From: Blakeslea trispora
Lineage: Eukaryota > Mucoromycota > Mucoromycetes > Mucorales > Choanephoraceae
NCBI GenBank assembly: GCA_025331445.1
Contig: JAIWNE010000005.1
Location: 372,001 to 436,000, forward strand
Reading direction: 5' to 3'
DNA: 64,000 nt
Below are positions 12,586-24,401 of this stretch, piece by piece; the stretch's first letter is position 1, and each line of letters opens with the position of its first letter. The translations under genes and the position numbers were made by a program. The notes beneath the pieces are model-generated. The model worked only from the letters and a program-made list of their open reading frames with translations, was not told the origin of the DNA and ran no database searches.

Positions 12586-13902
12586 TTTGCATTGTAGAGC
12601 ATAATTAGAATAAATCTGTTCTTTTTTTTTTTTTTAGAAACGGTTCTGTTTTGATAAGAGATTTCTTAGCTCATTCTGCATGTCATCTTCCTCATTTTGT
12701 AAATTTGATACGTTCTAGTATTCAGAATAAATTGTCTAAATAAATAAATAACAATGACAGCAGAAAGACTGAGAAACCAAGAAGTTAGAAGGTATGTTTT
12801 TTTTGGAGATGATGTACATTGCTTATCATTCTCCTTGCATTTATTAGAACCAAATTCAAGTATCCTTTTTTTATGTTTTGTTTTGGGATAATAAATATGA
12901 TCTCTGCTGATACTGTTGTCATTTCAAATAAGAGTTTATTTAAAGTTTTGAAGCAGCTAGTGTTTATCACAAGTTTGAATACAACATAAAGTACATGCTG
13001 TTTACGAAGAGTGTAACACAGAGTCAGAAAGAAAATATCAGGTTAAAAGGTGTCAATAAACACTATATAATACTAGGAAAGGAAGGAAGGGATTTAAGTA
13101 TTTCAGTAAAACTAAAAGAGTGATGTGTTGATCAACCTATGCAGCTAGACAAGGACAGCGTAGCTTTCATGCTTTAAAGCTGTTTGAAAAAAGGAAATTT
13201 TTCCGCTAAACTGTTGCATCTACTCTCAACAAAGAAGCTCTAAACGGACTCTAAGATTTCTTTGATTTGATTCTACAATGAGCTAAGCATGATGATGTAT
13301 CCATAGTTCGTTTTACAGAGAATTTACTGACACAAGAGAGCTTCTTATATTCTTATTGTCTTTGTTGCTATTAGTAGTATTCATGCTGCTTTGAAGATAA
13401 ATAATTAAGAAGGCAGAGGGTATCCCCCACAAAAGTCATTAGAAAAGAGCTCTGAAATTTAAAGCCAGATTTTTAAAAGTTAATGAATGGAATGAGCCTG
13501 CATTGAATAGCACCACTATAAAAAAGTGAGCTGCTACTTGAGAGGGAGAAACTAGTATCTTGGTCATTCAGAGTTAAAATCATGACAATTGAGAAATCTG
13601 GGTAATACTTGCTACGCAATCTATTTCAAAGAAGTTGCGGATAAAACTCTTGTTAGGCGCATTAACATTTGAGCAAGCAACATTCATGGCAATCAAGTCA
13701 TCCTGTAGACTGCGCCCCACTGATAATTTAGGGTGCGACAAGAAGTAAAGTTAAAGATGCGACTGGTCTACCTCTGAGAGAACCCGATTTAAAAAAAAGT
13801 GTCAGAAGATTTAAGTATTTCAAATACCGCAGCAATCGAAGTAAAATAGGCAGTTTTCTCGGGCCCCTTTGTGAATCTTTCCCTTCACTCTAACAATCGA
13901 AA
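12586..13902. other. Intergenic region upstream of EF2
   Basis: Between two same-strand genes, 1.3 kb. No open frame here encodes a recognisable protein and no tRNA cloverleaf was found. A 15-bp sequence gatttaagtatttca occurs twice (about 13091 and 13809). The last 50 bp before 13903 contain a pyrimidine-rich tract and tctaacaatcgaaa before the EF2 ATG, a plausible core promoter/5' UTR of a highly expressed gene. Confidence 0.5.
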
Positions 13903-16726
13903 ATGGGTAATGTTCAAGAGACATAAAAATCCATCCATCCGTCTATAGGATGGATACCAGCATACACAGAACATACTGAACTAACGCGCTTGCTCTTCTA
14001 TTTTCTCTCTTCACCATCCTCTTTTCCCTTGCGGCATGATTTTCTTTAGTTGTAAGTAGTAGTCGATGAAGTCCATTTGTTCATGTGAAACTCATGTTAT
14101 CTCATCTATAGAATTTCACTATTGAAGAAATCCGTGGTTTGATGGACAAGGTTACCAACGTCCGTAACATGTCCGTCATTGCTCACGTCGATCACGGTAA
14201 GTCCACCTTGACCGACTCCTTGGTCTCCAAGGCTGGTATTATTTCTTCTGGTCGTGCTGGTGAAGCCCGTTTCATGGATACCCGTAAGGATGAACAAGAA
14301 CGTGGTATTACCATCAAGTCCACTGCCATTTCCATGTATTTCAGAATGGAAAACGAAGAAGACCTCAAGGAAATCAAGAACCAAAAGACTGATGGTCCTG
14401 CTTTCTTGATTAACTTGATCGATTCTCCTGGTCACGTTGATTTCTCCTCTGAAGTTACTGCTGCTCTTCGTGTTACTGATGGTGCCCTTGTCGTTGTTGA
14501 CTGTATTGATGGTGTCTGTGTCCAAACTGAAACCGTCTTGCGTCAAGCTTTGAACGAACGTATCAAGCCTGTTATCTGTTTGAACAAGGTTGATCGTGCT
14601 CTTCTCGAACTTCAATTGGACAAGGAAGAACTTTACAACGTAAGTGAAGGATTGTTTGCTTAGTCAGCTATTTATTTCTCGAGTAATCATGCTAATTCTC
14701 ATCTCTTGATTTTTTTAAAAAACAGTCTTTCGCTCGTACCGTCGAATCCGTCAACGTTATCATCTCCACCTACGTTGATGAAGCCCTCGGTGACTGTCAA
14801 GTCTACCCCGAAAAGGGTACCGTTGCCTTCGCTTCCGGTCTTCACGGTTGGGGTTTCACTCTTCGTCAATTCGCTAACCGTTACGCCAAGAAGTTCGGTG
14901 TTGACAAGAACAAGATGATGGTCAAGCTTTGGGGTGAAAACTACTTCAACCCTAAGACCAAGAAGTGGACCACCAAGTCTACTGATGCCGAAGGTAAGCC
15001 TCTCGAACGTGCTTTCAACATGTTCGTTTTGGACCCCATCTACCGTCTTTTCGACTCTATCATGAACTTCAAGAAGGAACAAACCACCACTCTCTTGGAA
15101 AAGTTGGAAGTTGCTCTTGCCAACGATGAAAAGGATTTGGAAGGTAAGGCCCTTCTTAAGGTCGTCATGCGTAAGTTCTTGCCCGCTGGTGATGCTCTTT
15201 TGGAAATGATCTGTATCCACTTGCCTTCTCCTGTCACCTCTCAAGCTTACCGTTGTGCTCAATTGTACGAAGGTCCCAGCGATGATGAATGTGCTGTCGG
15301 TATTCGTGCCTGTGACCCTAACGGTCCCTTGATGCTTTACGTCTCCAAGATGGTTCCCACCTCCGATAAGGGTCGTTTCTACGCTTTCGGTCGTGTCTTC
15401 TCTGGTACCGTCCGTGCCGGTATGAAGGTCCGTATTCAAGGTCCCAACTACGTTCCCGGTCAAAAGAACGATTTGGCTGTCAAGTCTATCCAACGTACCG
15501 TTCTTATGATGGGTCGTAACGTCGAAGCCATCGATGACTGTCCCGCTGGTAACATTGTTGGTCTTGTCGGTGTTGATCAATTCTTGGTCAAGACTGGTAC
15601 CATCACCACCTCTGAAGTTGCCCACAACATGAAGGTCATGAAGTTCTCTGTTTCTCCTGTCGTTCAAGTTGCCGTCGAAGTCAAGAACGCTAACGATCTT
15701 CCCAAGCTTGTTGAAGGTCTTAAGCGTCTTGCCAAGTCCGATCCTTGTGTCTTGACCTTCACTTCCGACTCTGGTGAACACATTGTTGCCGGTGCTGGCG
15801 AACTTCACTTGGAAATCTGTTTGAAGGATCTTGAAGAAGACCACGCTCAAGTCCCTCTTAAGACCGGTGACCCCGTCGTCCAATACCGTGAAACTGTCAC
15901 TGCTGAATCCACCATTGACTGTCTTTCCAAGTCTCCTAACAAGCACAACCGTATTTACATGCGTGCTATGCCTTTGGATGATGAACTTGCCAACGAAATC
16001 GAAGATGGTAAGATCTCTGCTAAGGATGATTTCAAGACTCGTGCTCGTGTCCTTGCCGACAAGTACGAATGGGATGTTACTGAAGCCCGTAAGATCTGGT
16101 GTTTCGGTCCTGACGGTACTGGTCCCAACGTTATGGTTGATGTTACCAAGCAAGTTCAATACCTCGGTGAAATCAAGGATTCTTGTGTTGCTGCCTTCCA
16201 ATGGGCCACCAAGGAAGGTCCTATTGCCGAAGAAATCCTCCGTGGTTGTCGTTTCAACATCTTGGATGTCACCCTTCACGCTGATGCTATTCACCGTGGT
16301 GGTGGTCAAATCATCCCTACTTGTCGTCGTGTTGTCTACGCTTCCGTTCTTACTGCCACTCCCGGTATTCAAGAACCCGTTTACCTCGTCGAAATCCAAT
16401 GTCCTGAATCTGCTATCGGTGGTATCTACTCTTGTCTTAACAGACGTCGTGGTACCGTCTTCTCTGAAGAACAAAAGGCTGGTACTCCTATGATGACCGT
16501 CAAGGCTCACTTGCCCATTAACGAATCTTTCGGTTTCACTGGTGATCTCCGTGCTGCCACCTCTGGTCAAGCTTTCCCTCAAGCTGTCTTCGATCACTGG
16601 TCCATCATGTCTGGTAACCCCTTGGAACCCGGAAACAAGGTTTATGATATGATCCGTGCTGTCCGTACCAGAAAGGGTCTTACTCCCGATATTCCTGGTC
16701 TTGACAAGTACTACGATAAGCTCTAA
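13903..16726 (+). CDS. EFT2: Translation elongation factor 2 (eEF2)
   Basis: Ribosomal translocase GTPase. The main exons are 14112-14639 and 14726-16726. G-domain motifs are AHVDHGKST (P-loop), RGITIKS (switch I), DSPGHVDF (G3) and NKVDRA (G4). The C-terminal [15 protein letters not shown] contains the diphthamide histidine, and the protein ends in YYDKL as in yeast. The N-terminus expected from the family is [10 protein letters not shown]. That is obtained if ATGG at 13903-13906 is spliced to TT at 14050-14051 (a 2-nt exon between tttag and gtaagt) and then to AATTTC at 14112. The length is then 844 residues, against 842 in yeast. Codon use is extremely biased (GGT, GTC, AAG, CGT, TTC), unlike the neighbours, as expected for a very highly expressed gene. 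The exon-1 model is inferred. Confidence 0.96.
13907..14111 (+). other. EF2 leader introns flanking a 2-nt microexon
   Basis: Intron 1 would be 13907-14049 (gtaatg...ctttag, 143 nt) with branch-like gaactaacg at about 13980 and a long pyrimidine tract. Intron 2 would be 14052-14111 (gtaagt...ctatag, 60 nt). Between them lie only two bases, TT, completing the Val codon GTT. A rival model uses one intron with a weak gttcaa donor at 13912 and gives MGNNFT instead of MVNFT. Confidence 0.6.
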
Positions 16727-17121
16727 ATGTAATTTCTTTTTTCCTCTGCAAATAATCGATTTGAAAAATTTAATAAATATGTTTGTTACAAATTCAATCC
16801 TACATTTTCAAGGGTCTCTTTAACAACCATTTGTTTATCTTTTGAAGACATTATAAGCCATCTTTCTTATCAGGTACAAATGGTTTTTCATTTCTAAAAA
16901 GAGAAAAAGGATCAATTTCTTCTGTTCTTGTGACCCTCTAATAGCTAACCTTTTTACAGCCTTAAGATGCTTAATAGATATCCAAACAATAATAAAGGTG
17001 TATGCAATGACTAAATTCACATGTTTATTTCACACACCAACAAGTTTGGTGATTTTAATACCCGCTATCTCTCTTTTGTGCGTAAACGTATTTTTCTTTC
17101 TTCCTTTCTCTTATTCAAACA
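16727..17121. other. EF2 3' region and thiolase promoter
   Basis: Spacer of 0.4 kb between two + strand genes. It has an AT-rich 3' UTR with aataaat at 16770-16778 as a possible poly(A) signal, and a pyrimidine-rich leader just before 17122. The short hydrophobic minus-strand frame has no support. Confidence 0.45.
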
Positions 17122-18575
17122 ATGGCATTAAGACAAGCTTTTATCGTATCAGCAAAAAGGTAACAAAAGATATCAGGCTAACATCGAATCTCAGCTAAGC
17201 TGTGTATGTTGTTTTAGAACTCCTTTTGGCACATTTGGAGGAAAGTTAAAAGATGTAACAGGTACGAGCTTGATATAATCTTTTCTCTCACCTTCGACCA
17301 ATATTCGTTTATGCTTATGTGTTTCGCAATCAGCTGCTGAGTTAGGTGGATTAGCTTCAAAGGCAGCGATAGCTGATTTACCAGATAACGTGCCTATTGA
17401 CTCTGTCATATTTGGCAATGTGCTTCAAACAGATGTAGCAGGCGCCTATGTTGCCCGCCATATTGGCCACCGCGCTGGATTGCCAGTATCCGTACCAGCA
17501 CTCACTGTCAATCGATTGTGTGGTTCTGGTCTTCAAAGTGTAATGAATGCAGCTCAGGAAATTGTATTGGGCGAGAGCGAGATTGTTTTGGCTGGAGGTA
17601 CTGAGAACATGTCATTATCACCCTTCACACTTTCAGGCTCTTCTCGATGGGGACTCAAATTAGGTCAAGACCCTACATTGAAAGACTCGCTCTGGACAGC
17701 CCTGACAGACCAATATCCTGTACCTACACCTATGGGCATCACTGCTGAAAACCTAGCCGAAAAATACAACATCTCAAAAGATGCTTGCGACGAGTATGCT
17801 TTATTGAGTCAGAACCGATATGAAAAAGGTTTGCATCCTTAGTACACATGCAAAGGGATAGGATAGAGACTCATGATTCTCACCTTTTTATAGCCTCTAA
17901 GGAAGGTATCTATAAAGATGAGATTGTATCTGTAGAAATCAAGGGTCGTAAAGGTCCTGAGCTTTTCTCTGAAGATGAGCACCCACGCTTTGGTCTTCAA
18001 CTTGAAAATTTGACAAAGCTAAAACCTGTGTTTAAAAAGACAGGTGTGGTATCTGCAGCTAATGCTTCAGGCATCAATGATGGTGCAGCTGCTTTGGTTA
18101 TCGCTAGTGAAGATGCAGTCAACAAGTATGGACTGAAACCTCTGGCCAGGATTGTAAGTTGGCAGGCTTCAGGTGTAGAACCTACTTTGATGGGCTTAGG
18201 ACCCGTTCCATCCATCCATGGCGCTTTGAAGCGTGCTCAGCTTGAGCTTAAGCAGATGGGTCTAATCGAGATCAATGAAGCCTTTGCAGCTCAATATTTG
18301 GCTTGTGAAAAAGAGCTTGGTCTTGAACGCGAGATCACCAACATTCATGGTGGTGCCATTGCGGTTGGCCATCCTTTAGGTGCTTCAGGCGCACGTATTT
18401 TGACCCACCTGTCTTATGCACTTCAGCGCACAAAAGAGAGATATGCTGTTGGGTCTGCATGTATTGGTGGAGGACAGGTAAGAACTGAGTCAGACAAAGA
18501 GCCTTTTTCTTCTTTTTGCCCATCATTATGTTGCTATTTTTTTAGGGCGTTGCTGTTGTTCTGGAGAAGGTTTGA
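17122..18575 (+). CDS. 3-ketoacyl-CoA / acetyl-CoA thiolase, ACAA2 type
   Basis: Type-II thiolase that cleaves or forms 3-ketoacyl-CoA. Exon 1 (MALRQAFIVSAKR) joins TPFGTFGGKLKD, then AAELGGLASKAAI, across two short introns (about 17159-17216, 17261-17333). All catalytic residues are present: Cys in VNRLCGSGLQS, the NEAFAAQYL motif, His in GGAIAVGHPLGASG, and the second Cys in GSACIGGGQG. A third intron (about 17831-17894) lies after SQNRYEK and a fourth (about 18479-18545) inside GGGQ/GVAV. The protein ends GVAVVLEKV at 18575. About 390 residues, normal size. The closest family pattern is mitochondrial ACAA2. The N-terminus is not clearly cleavable, as in ACAA2, and no peroxisomal SKL tail is present, so a mitochondrial or cytosolic location is inferred. 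Confidence 0.93.
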
Positions 18576-19154
18576 TTTTAGTGACCATGTATCCCATGAT
18601 AGGAATTTGCATTAACTCTATTTGCTGGAGTATCTGAATAAATGAACACATCACTTCTTTGTTATCGAGACAATACCATGTTTGATTCAACCGTCTTAAC
18701 CACAGTGCATGCTTACAAGCAAAGACCAAACTATGTATAGCTGTGTCGAAGGCTCATTTGAAGGATTGGTTACCAGCTTAGCTTGTTACAATATTTGGCT
18801 TTGATCTCAGTGTCTTTCTTGTTTTTTTTCTGCAGAATCCTTGTTGAATTATAGCCAACTATATTTATACTGCGTATAGCATCTCTAGGATCCAAGAAAG
18901 AAGAAAAAATCAAATATCTTCTTTGGTAGTTGTACCTTTTTATCCTTGCAATTTATGCCAACTAAAAATTGAGACACAGATGGTACAAAATTAAACTCAA
19001 GTCAAAGATTGGCTTGTGTACCTTGTACTACTTTGATTTACACCAAAGCGTAAAAAGCAAATGCTAAGCCTGCTTAATTCATTTAAACTTTCTTCTTTTT
19101 TTCTCTTTTTTTTTTTCTCTTTGTTCTAATTTCCTTTCTTTTTCCTTTATTATT
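18576..19154. other. Intergenic spacer
   Basis: AT-rich 0.6 kb between two + strand genes, ending with a T/C-rich tract (19085-19150) ahead of the next ATG. I see no gene, repeat or RNA structure in it. Confidence 0.45.
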
Positions 19155-20246
19155 ATGAACTCTTCAACAACTACGTCCTCTATCACATCTTTAACTTCTC
19201 GACCATCTACTGTAAATGATACAAGAGAGAAAATGGTCGATAGACGCAACAAGCTCTTTCAAGAAAGCCAAGAAAGGTTATTAGATCAACTCAAATCTCT
19301 CCACCTTCAACTGGATAAACAGAAAAACCAACAGGCTTTGATGGAGCAGCAGCTAGCTTCTTCAAAAGAATCGAATCAGAAGTTGCGCCAAGAAGTTCAA
19401 CAACTCCAAAACCAGCTCTATGAGTCTACAAAGCCTATCCGAGTAACAGACGATGACTATTCGACTATCATTGCTCAACTGAACAAATTCATAGGCAAGG
19501 TCAACAATTTTTCGCCAACTGCTAAATGTCATTTTAATCATGTCAATCACTCCAAGCAAGAAATCATGCAATTCTTTTGTCAACTCTGGCAGCAAGACCA
19601 GCAGCAAATTGAGACCTTGTTTCAACATGAAAGCCAACCTACAGATAAAATAGATTATAGCTTAGTCTCAAATTTGGTAGAGCGATACTTGATTGAGCGT
19701 AGCTTAAAGTATCTGTTGATGGCAGACAAGATTCATTTAGATTCCTCAGTCAACGCAAGTTATGCACAGATTGACTGTCTCTACCGAAGCACAGGCCATA
19801 AAGATTGGGCTAATGATCTCAGGCTCAAGGCAGCTAAAGCTACTGCTGAATTGATTCATATCAATCATGCTGAGACTTTAGAAGCTATTCAAGCTACTAA
19901 GGACGCCATTACCGAGGACATTTTGAGCACTCTTTTGTTCTTGTTTGATACATCGCAAGCTGATATCATAAAGCGAATCAAAAAGATTGTAGAAATGGCT
20001 GCTGAATTGAGCTTGCCTATCCATGGGCAAGAAGATGCTATTGAAATGTATGATCTCAAGGAAGGTGATCCTATTAAGCCAGCTCAAGTCAAACATACCT
20101 ATCGACAATTGAATAGAGAGACTGTGTTACTTTCTATCTCGCCTGTGTTCTTGGCAAAGAGCACAGTGGAGAATGAAGATGACGTTAATCCTGATACCTA
20201 CATTGAGCATCACACACTTGTGTATCCAGGAAAAGCCATTTGGTAA
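19155..20246 (+). CDS. Conserved-looking coiled-coil protein of unknown function
   Basis: Single-exon 363-residue protein, not recognised. Residues 1-25 are Ser/Thr-rich. Residues about 30-95 are a strong Gln/Leu/Lys coiled coil (REKMVDRRNKLFQESQERLL and on). Residues 100-300 are helical without low complexity (for example LVERYLIERSLKYLLMAD), suggesting a folded alpha-helical bundle. The extreme C-terminus HHTLVYPGKAIW is compact and looks like a conserved motif. Codon use matches ordinary genes here, and the clean long frame and T-rich leader support a real gene. It converges with the Snt2-type gene with about 240 bp between stops. Cytoskeletal or septum-associated scaffolds are possible but unsupported. 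Confidence 0.75.
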   Translation: MNSSTTTSSITSLTSRPSTVNDTREKMVDRRNKLFQESQERLLDQLKSLHLQLDKQKNQQALMEQQLASSKESNQKLRQEVQQLQNQLYESTKPIRVTDDDYSTIIAQLNKFIGKVNNFSPTAKCHFNHVNHSKQEIMQFFCQLWQQDQQQIETLFQHESQPTDKIDYSLVSNLVERYLIERSLKYLLMADKIHLDSSVNASYAQIDCLYRSTGHKDWANDLRLKAAKATAELIHINHAETLEAIQATKDAITEDILSTLLFLFDTSQADIIKRIKKIVEMAAELSLPIHGQEDAIEMYDLKEGDPIKPAQVKHTYRQLNRETVLLSISPVFLAKSTVENEDDVNPDTYIEHHTLVYPGKAIW

Positions 20247-20482
20247 GAAACAATATAGAGAAATATTTATTATGTAGTGTTGTCTTTATTTTTTTTCAAA
20301 TTACTTTACAATAAATGGGTAATTTTTTCTTATAGAGCTCTTCATGATTTTGTTTTTGTTTCTTTTTTGTGAGCATGTACATAGGAAGAAGAGGTGATAA
20401 ATAGATGTATGTATAGATGTGTGTATGTATAATTGCATGAGTGTATGTATATATGAAATGAAGAATGAATAGCATTAGCAGA

Positions 20483-23400
20483 TTATAGGTTCTTTTTCTT
20501 GTAACAGCGATGGCATATTTTTAATTCATCAGATGGATTATTGGGATCCATATCCCACCAAACAGGGGTATGCTGAACCCGACAACCGTCTGACACGCAG
20601 GTTCGCCTTGATTTGGAAGCTGTTTTGGTAGTTTTGCTAGGTAGGGAAAATGAGATCTTGAGCGATGTGGAAGCAGGTGGTGCAGTGACATAATCTTCAA
20701 TGTGCACAGCTTCAAGAATGGCCTCTTTAGGACTAGGTATTTTAGTAGAATTTGAAGGGTTTGATAGATGGTGAGTAGCTCGGAAACGTCTCATTGCAGG
20801 TGTACTTCCTTCAGAAACTTGCTTATAGTATTTAGCGAATACCATCAAAGGAGACTACAACATCTAATTTAGCTATTCATTCGACATAAACTGTTTCATT
20901 TCTTTTGTCTCACCTCCTTATTTTCATCTGATGTTCTTGCGTCCAATTCGATCAGCTTTTTGTTGGATAGGTTATGGGAAGGGCACCATACCTGAGGCAC
21001 CATAAGACCAGAAGCCGAGCTTTCTCCGAACAGACCAGCAGGTACGATAGGACATTTAGCGTATGCACTATTGTTTTGCGAAATGCTTTGTATCTCGAAC
21101 GCTAGCTTGAACTGATGATCAATAGCACATTGTACGTGTACTGATTTCTTGCATTCTGAGCAAGCAACACAAGCTCCTCGCTTGTCTTGACAAAGTTGGC
21201 AATCTGCATTTAAACGAGCCATGTTGACACACCCAATATATTCGACAGGCGAAAGTGTGTTGGTGTTGACGAATTTGATTTCAGGAATAAACGTTGCGCA
21301 CTGAACATGGGCCCAATAGTAACCAGCTGTGGGTTTCAGTGTTTGGCAATCTGTATTCTGATTGAAGCACAAGACACATTCATACACATAGGAAGAGATG
21401 GGCTTGTGTTGGTTGTCACAAGGGTCGCAGCGCCAACCTATTTTATCTGTTTTGGAAGAAATGCCATAACAGTCTGTATGAACAGAAAGGCCACAGTCAT
21501 AACAAGTGTAGAGGCGCTCTGTAGGTCCCATACGCGAACAGACAAGACAATCAGAGCGATCGAACTTCAAGACCAAGCGATCCTCTTTTGTCTTTTTGAC
21601 TATCTTTGAAGGATACTCACCTAGTCTCTTACGTTTCTTATCATCTGTAACAAAAACATCGGTTAAAGAAAAGGACGCAACATGCTTTTCAAGGGAATAG
21701 ACTTTACCTTCATTTTTAGTGGATCCTGCCAAAGTGGCTTGCTGAGCACTGATGGCACTGATATTGGCGATTCGAATTTCAGGAGAAATAGGTTTTGTTT
21801 TAGCATATTTTAACCAAAAAATACCACAGTCATTACAGAGTACTTTGTTGAATACTTGACGCTTTCGGTCAATATCTGAGGGTGATCTTCTCCATATATG
21901 TGACTTGTGTGTTAGGCAGTTCATACACTGATAAGACTTGGTGCTATAAGTAGCTCTGGGTACAATTGTTGGATCCGACTCTTCTTCTGTTGTGATATTG
22001 ACTTCTTGCTCCTCTTCTTTGGCTTCTTTCTCTAGACTGGTACCGTCATTCTCTTTGTCTCCTTCCTGGTCCTCAGCTTTTCGAGGAAACTTCTTGAATC
22101 GCTTAAGAGGTCGGTAGATTTTTGTCCATTCCGAATAAACAGGCTCATAGCGATCTGTCTTCTTCCATTGATAAAAGAAGCGCACAATGTCTGCCATGGA
22201 TTTGGTCTTCACGCTGCTCTTGGCATAGTTTAGATCATGACCATGATCGCGTATGCTCTGTTCGAACGCCTCAATCTCTCTAGGTGTCCATTCAACTAAA
22301 TGCTTAAAGTCAGCTTTGGTCAACCGGCTCATTTTACGATAGGCGATATCTGTCTGATAGTTGTTGTGTTCGAGTTCTAAGAGAGCTCGGTCAATGAAAT
22401 CCGAAGAATGAGTAGGTAAAGGTGTGTTTTCCATCTTCTTGATTTCTTCCATATAATGATCCATCTCAGGCTCGCTTAGTACATCTGGTCGATAAAGATA
22501 GGTAACTGTATCATCTCCACCACGAATTGGTAATTGCGGTGGCACATCTTCGAGACTTGGTAAACTAATCGATGTATCTTTAGGACTTGATTCAGCTATA
22601 ATTAATGAGTTTACTGCTTCTTTACTTTCTCTCACTCTCTTAATTTCGAGTTACCTGATCTTTTACTGCCATTTGTAGTTTGTGTGGTGTTTTTCTGCCC
22701 TTTTGTTCTTTTCTCGTTTTTCTTCGCTTTTGACGAGTTACCTGTCTTACTGATAGAGGAAGAAGGAGACTGAACATCACTCGCAGGAGACAAGCTTCGA
22801 TGGCTAGCAACAGAGCCAAGCTCAGGTATGTTTGCTTGATATTTTGTACCAATTCGACTTTTCACTCTAGGATAAATCCGATCATCCACATCTACTCAAT
22901 TAAAACCCCGCAAAAGAGAGTGGTGTTTTTTTTATATGAGCAAGAGGTTTGAAAAGAAAAGAAAAGGAGCTTACCTAAGATATCACGAATATGCGTATTG
23001 ACACCAAAATATCTAAACGGCCACATATGGGTCATTCTTACTTGTTGGGCTTAAATAAAGAAAAAATGAGATGAGCATCACTACGGCTGGTCTGGCAAGT
23101 ACTTACATTTCAGGCCCTTGTTTTTAAGTTTAAGCTTAATGCTGGTGTCAGAGATGGGTGAAAAACCACCCGTGGATAAGGGTTTTGCATCTTCTTTAGA
23201 TTGCAATGCGTAAGATTGCTTGGGCTGAACTCGAAGTACTTGTGAGCGAGTATAGCGTGTCTGCCGTTTTGCATCTTTTCGATTTGTGTTGTCATTGCTC
23301 TCATCCTCTTTGTCATTGGACAAAGAAGGTGATGGGACTCTACTGTTCGCATTAGACATGTTGGCTGAATTAGCAGTACTTTGAGGACTCGATGCAGACG

Positions 23401-24194
23401 AGAGCGCTTCTTGTCGTGTACAGAAAGCGCATTGCCAGGCGAATCCCTTTGAGGGTTTACGAACTAAAGGAGGGTTTAAACAGGCCATATGATAACTCTT
23501 TTGACAAGCTGCACATTTCACGGAAACAGCACTATAAGTTGAGAAGCATAAGAAAAAAGTGTGCACCGTGGATAGTCGTTATGTTACCTTTGGCACCATT
23601 CTTGACATACACAACAGATACGTCTGGCTACTGTCAGATCAGCAGCCTTTCCTTGCTCAACCACTATAAACTGATAACGTTGCTTCAATGCTTCCAATGT
23701 GTCCATAGGTACATTTTGGACTGTTTCGCATGGCACTACATCGTATACACGCTGAATATATCGATCGTATAATTGATTGTAATAAAAGTTGTCTTCGGTT
23801 TTGCGATAAATATCCATTTGATCCTGCGGGATGTAGTATTTGTGCGTCACTGTACATTTACCGCGAATAGAAGAAACAGGGTTGATATCTGAATGCATGG
23901 TGGCTACCAACAAACAAGGATCGGCTGATTTCCTGTTGATGACATCTTTGGGTCGGTTGAACCAAGCTATACGAGCTTGAAGGCCTTTGCGCTTACGAGA
24001 CGTACAAAACTCCATCACCCTACCTACATAATAAGGTTCGCCCAAGTGCTCTGGTGCAAGGTAAACATGATCTACACAATGTATTAGCTCATGTAAAACA
24101 GCAAGAACAAGAACCATGTACCGTTAATGCAGATCGTTGTTCCATCAGCCAATGTAGTGGAAGCTATATGATGAGCAGGCTTAACGTCTGACAT
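20483..24194 (-). CDS. SNT2: Snt2-type chromatin reader (BAH-PHD-ELM2-SANT-GATA-ePHD)
   Basis: Large multi-domain chromatin protein, about 1,050 residues in roughly eight exons. Order from the start at 24194 (MSDVKPAHHIASTTLADGTT): BAH domain (VYLAPEHLGEPYYVGRVMEF through FYYNQLYDRYIQRVYDV); a PHD finger split by an intron (ICCVCQEW, then VKCAACQKSYHMACLNPPL and WQCAFC); ELM2 signature VKSRIGTKYQANIPEL; SANT domain (WTPREIEAFEQSIRDHGHD); a GATA-like finger (CMNCLTHKSHIWRR to CNDCGIFW); an extended PHD (CLVCSRMG to HVQCAIDH). A C-terminal Cys-rich finger (CVSDGCRVQHTPVWW, CHRCYKKK) lies in the last exon. Yeast Snt2 works with Ecm5 and the Rpd3 deacetylase in stress-responsive transcription. 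The extra GATA and C-terminal fingers resemble the fission-yeast and filamentous-fungal architecture. Confidence 0.9.
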
Positions 24195-24401
24195 GCCAAC
24201 TTGTAGAAGAATAATTTAAAAGAGAGAGAGAGGTAGGGAGAAAAAAATCAGAGAAAAATCTCACTGTAATTTCTTGTAAAGAAAAAAATTTTAAAAAATA
24301 AAATGTATAAGTTTTTATTGAAAGCTATTAAGTAGTATGTAAGTAAGTATATAGACAAATGGCAATTACAGAGAATAAATAGAGAATATAAAGTTGTTTT
24401 T

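Noticed and set aside
14699..16597. 632-codon open frame antisense to EF2
   Set aside because: It mirrors the EF2 reading frame and exists because biased codons avoid antisense stops. The protein is Thr/Gly/Asp-rich with no family resemblance.
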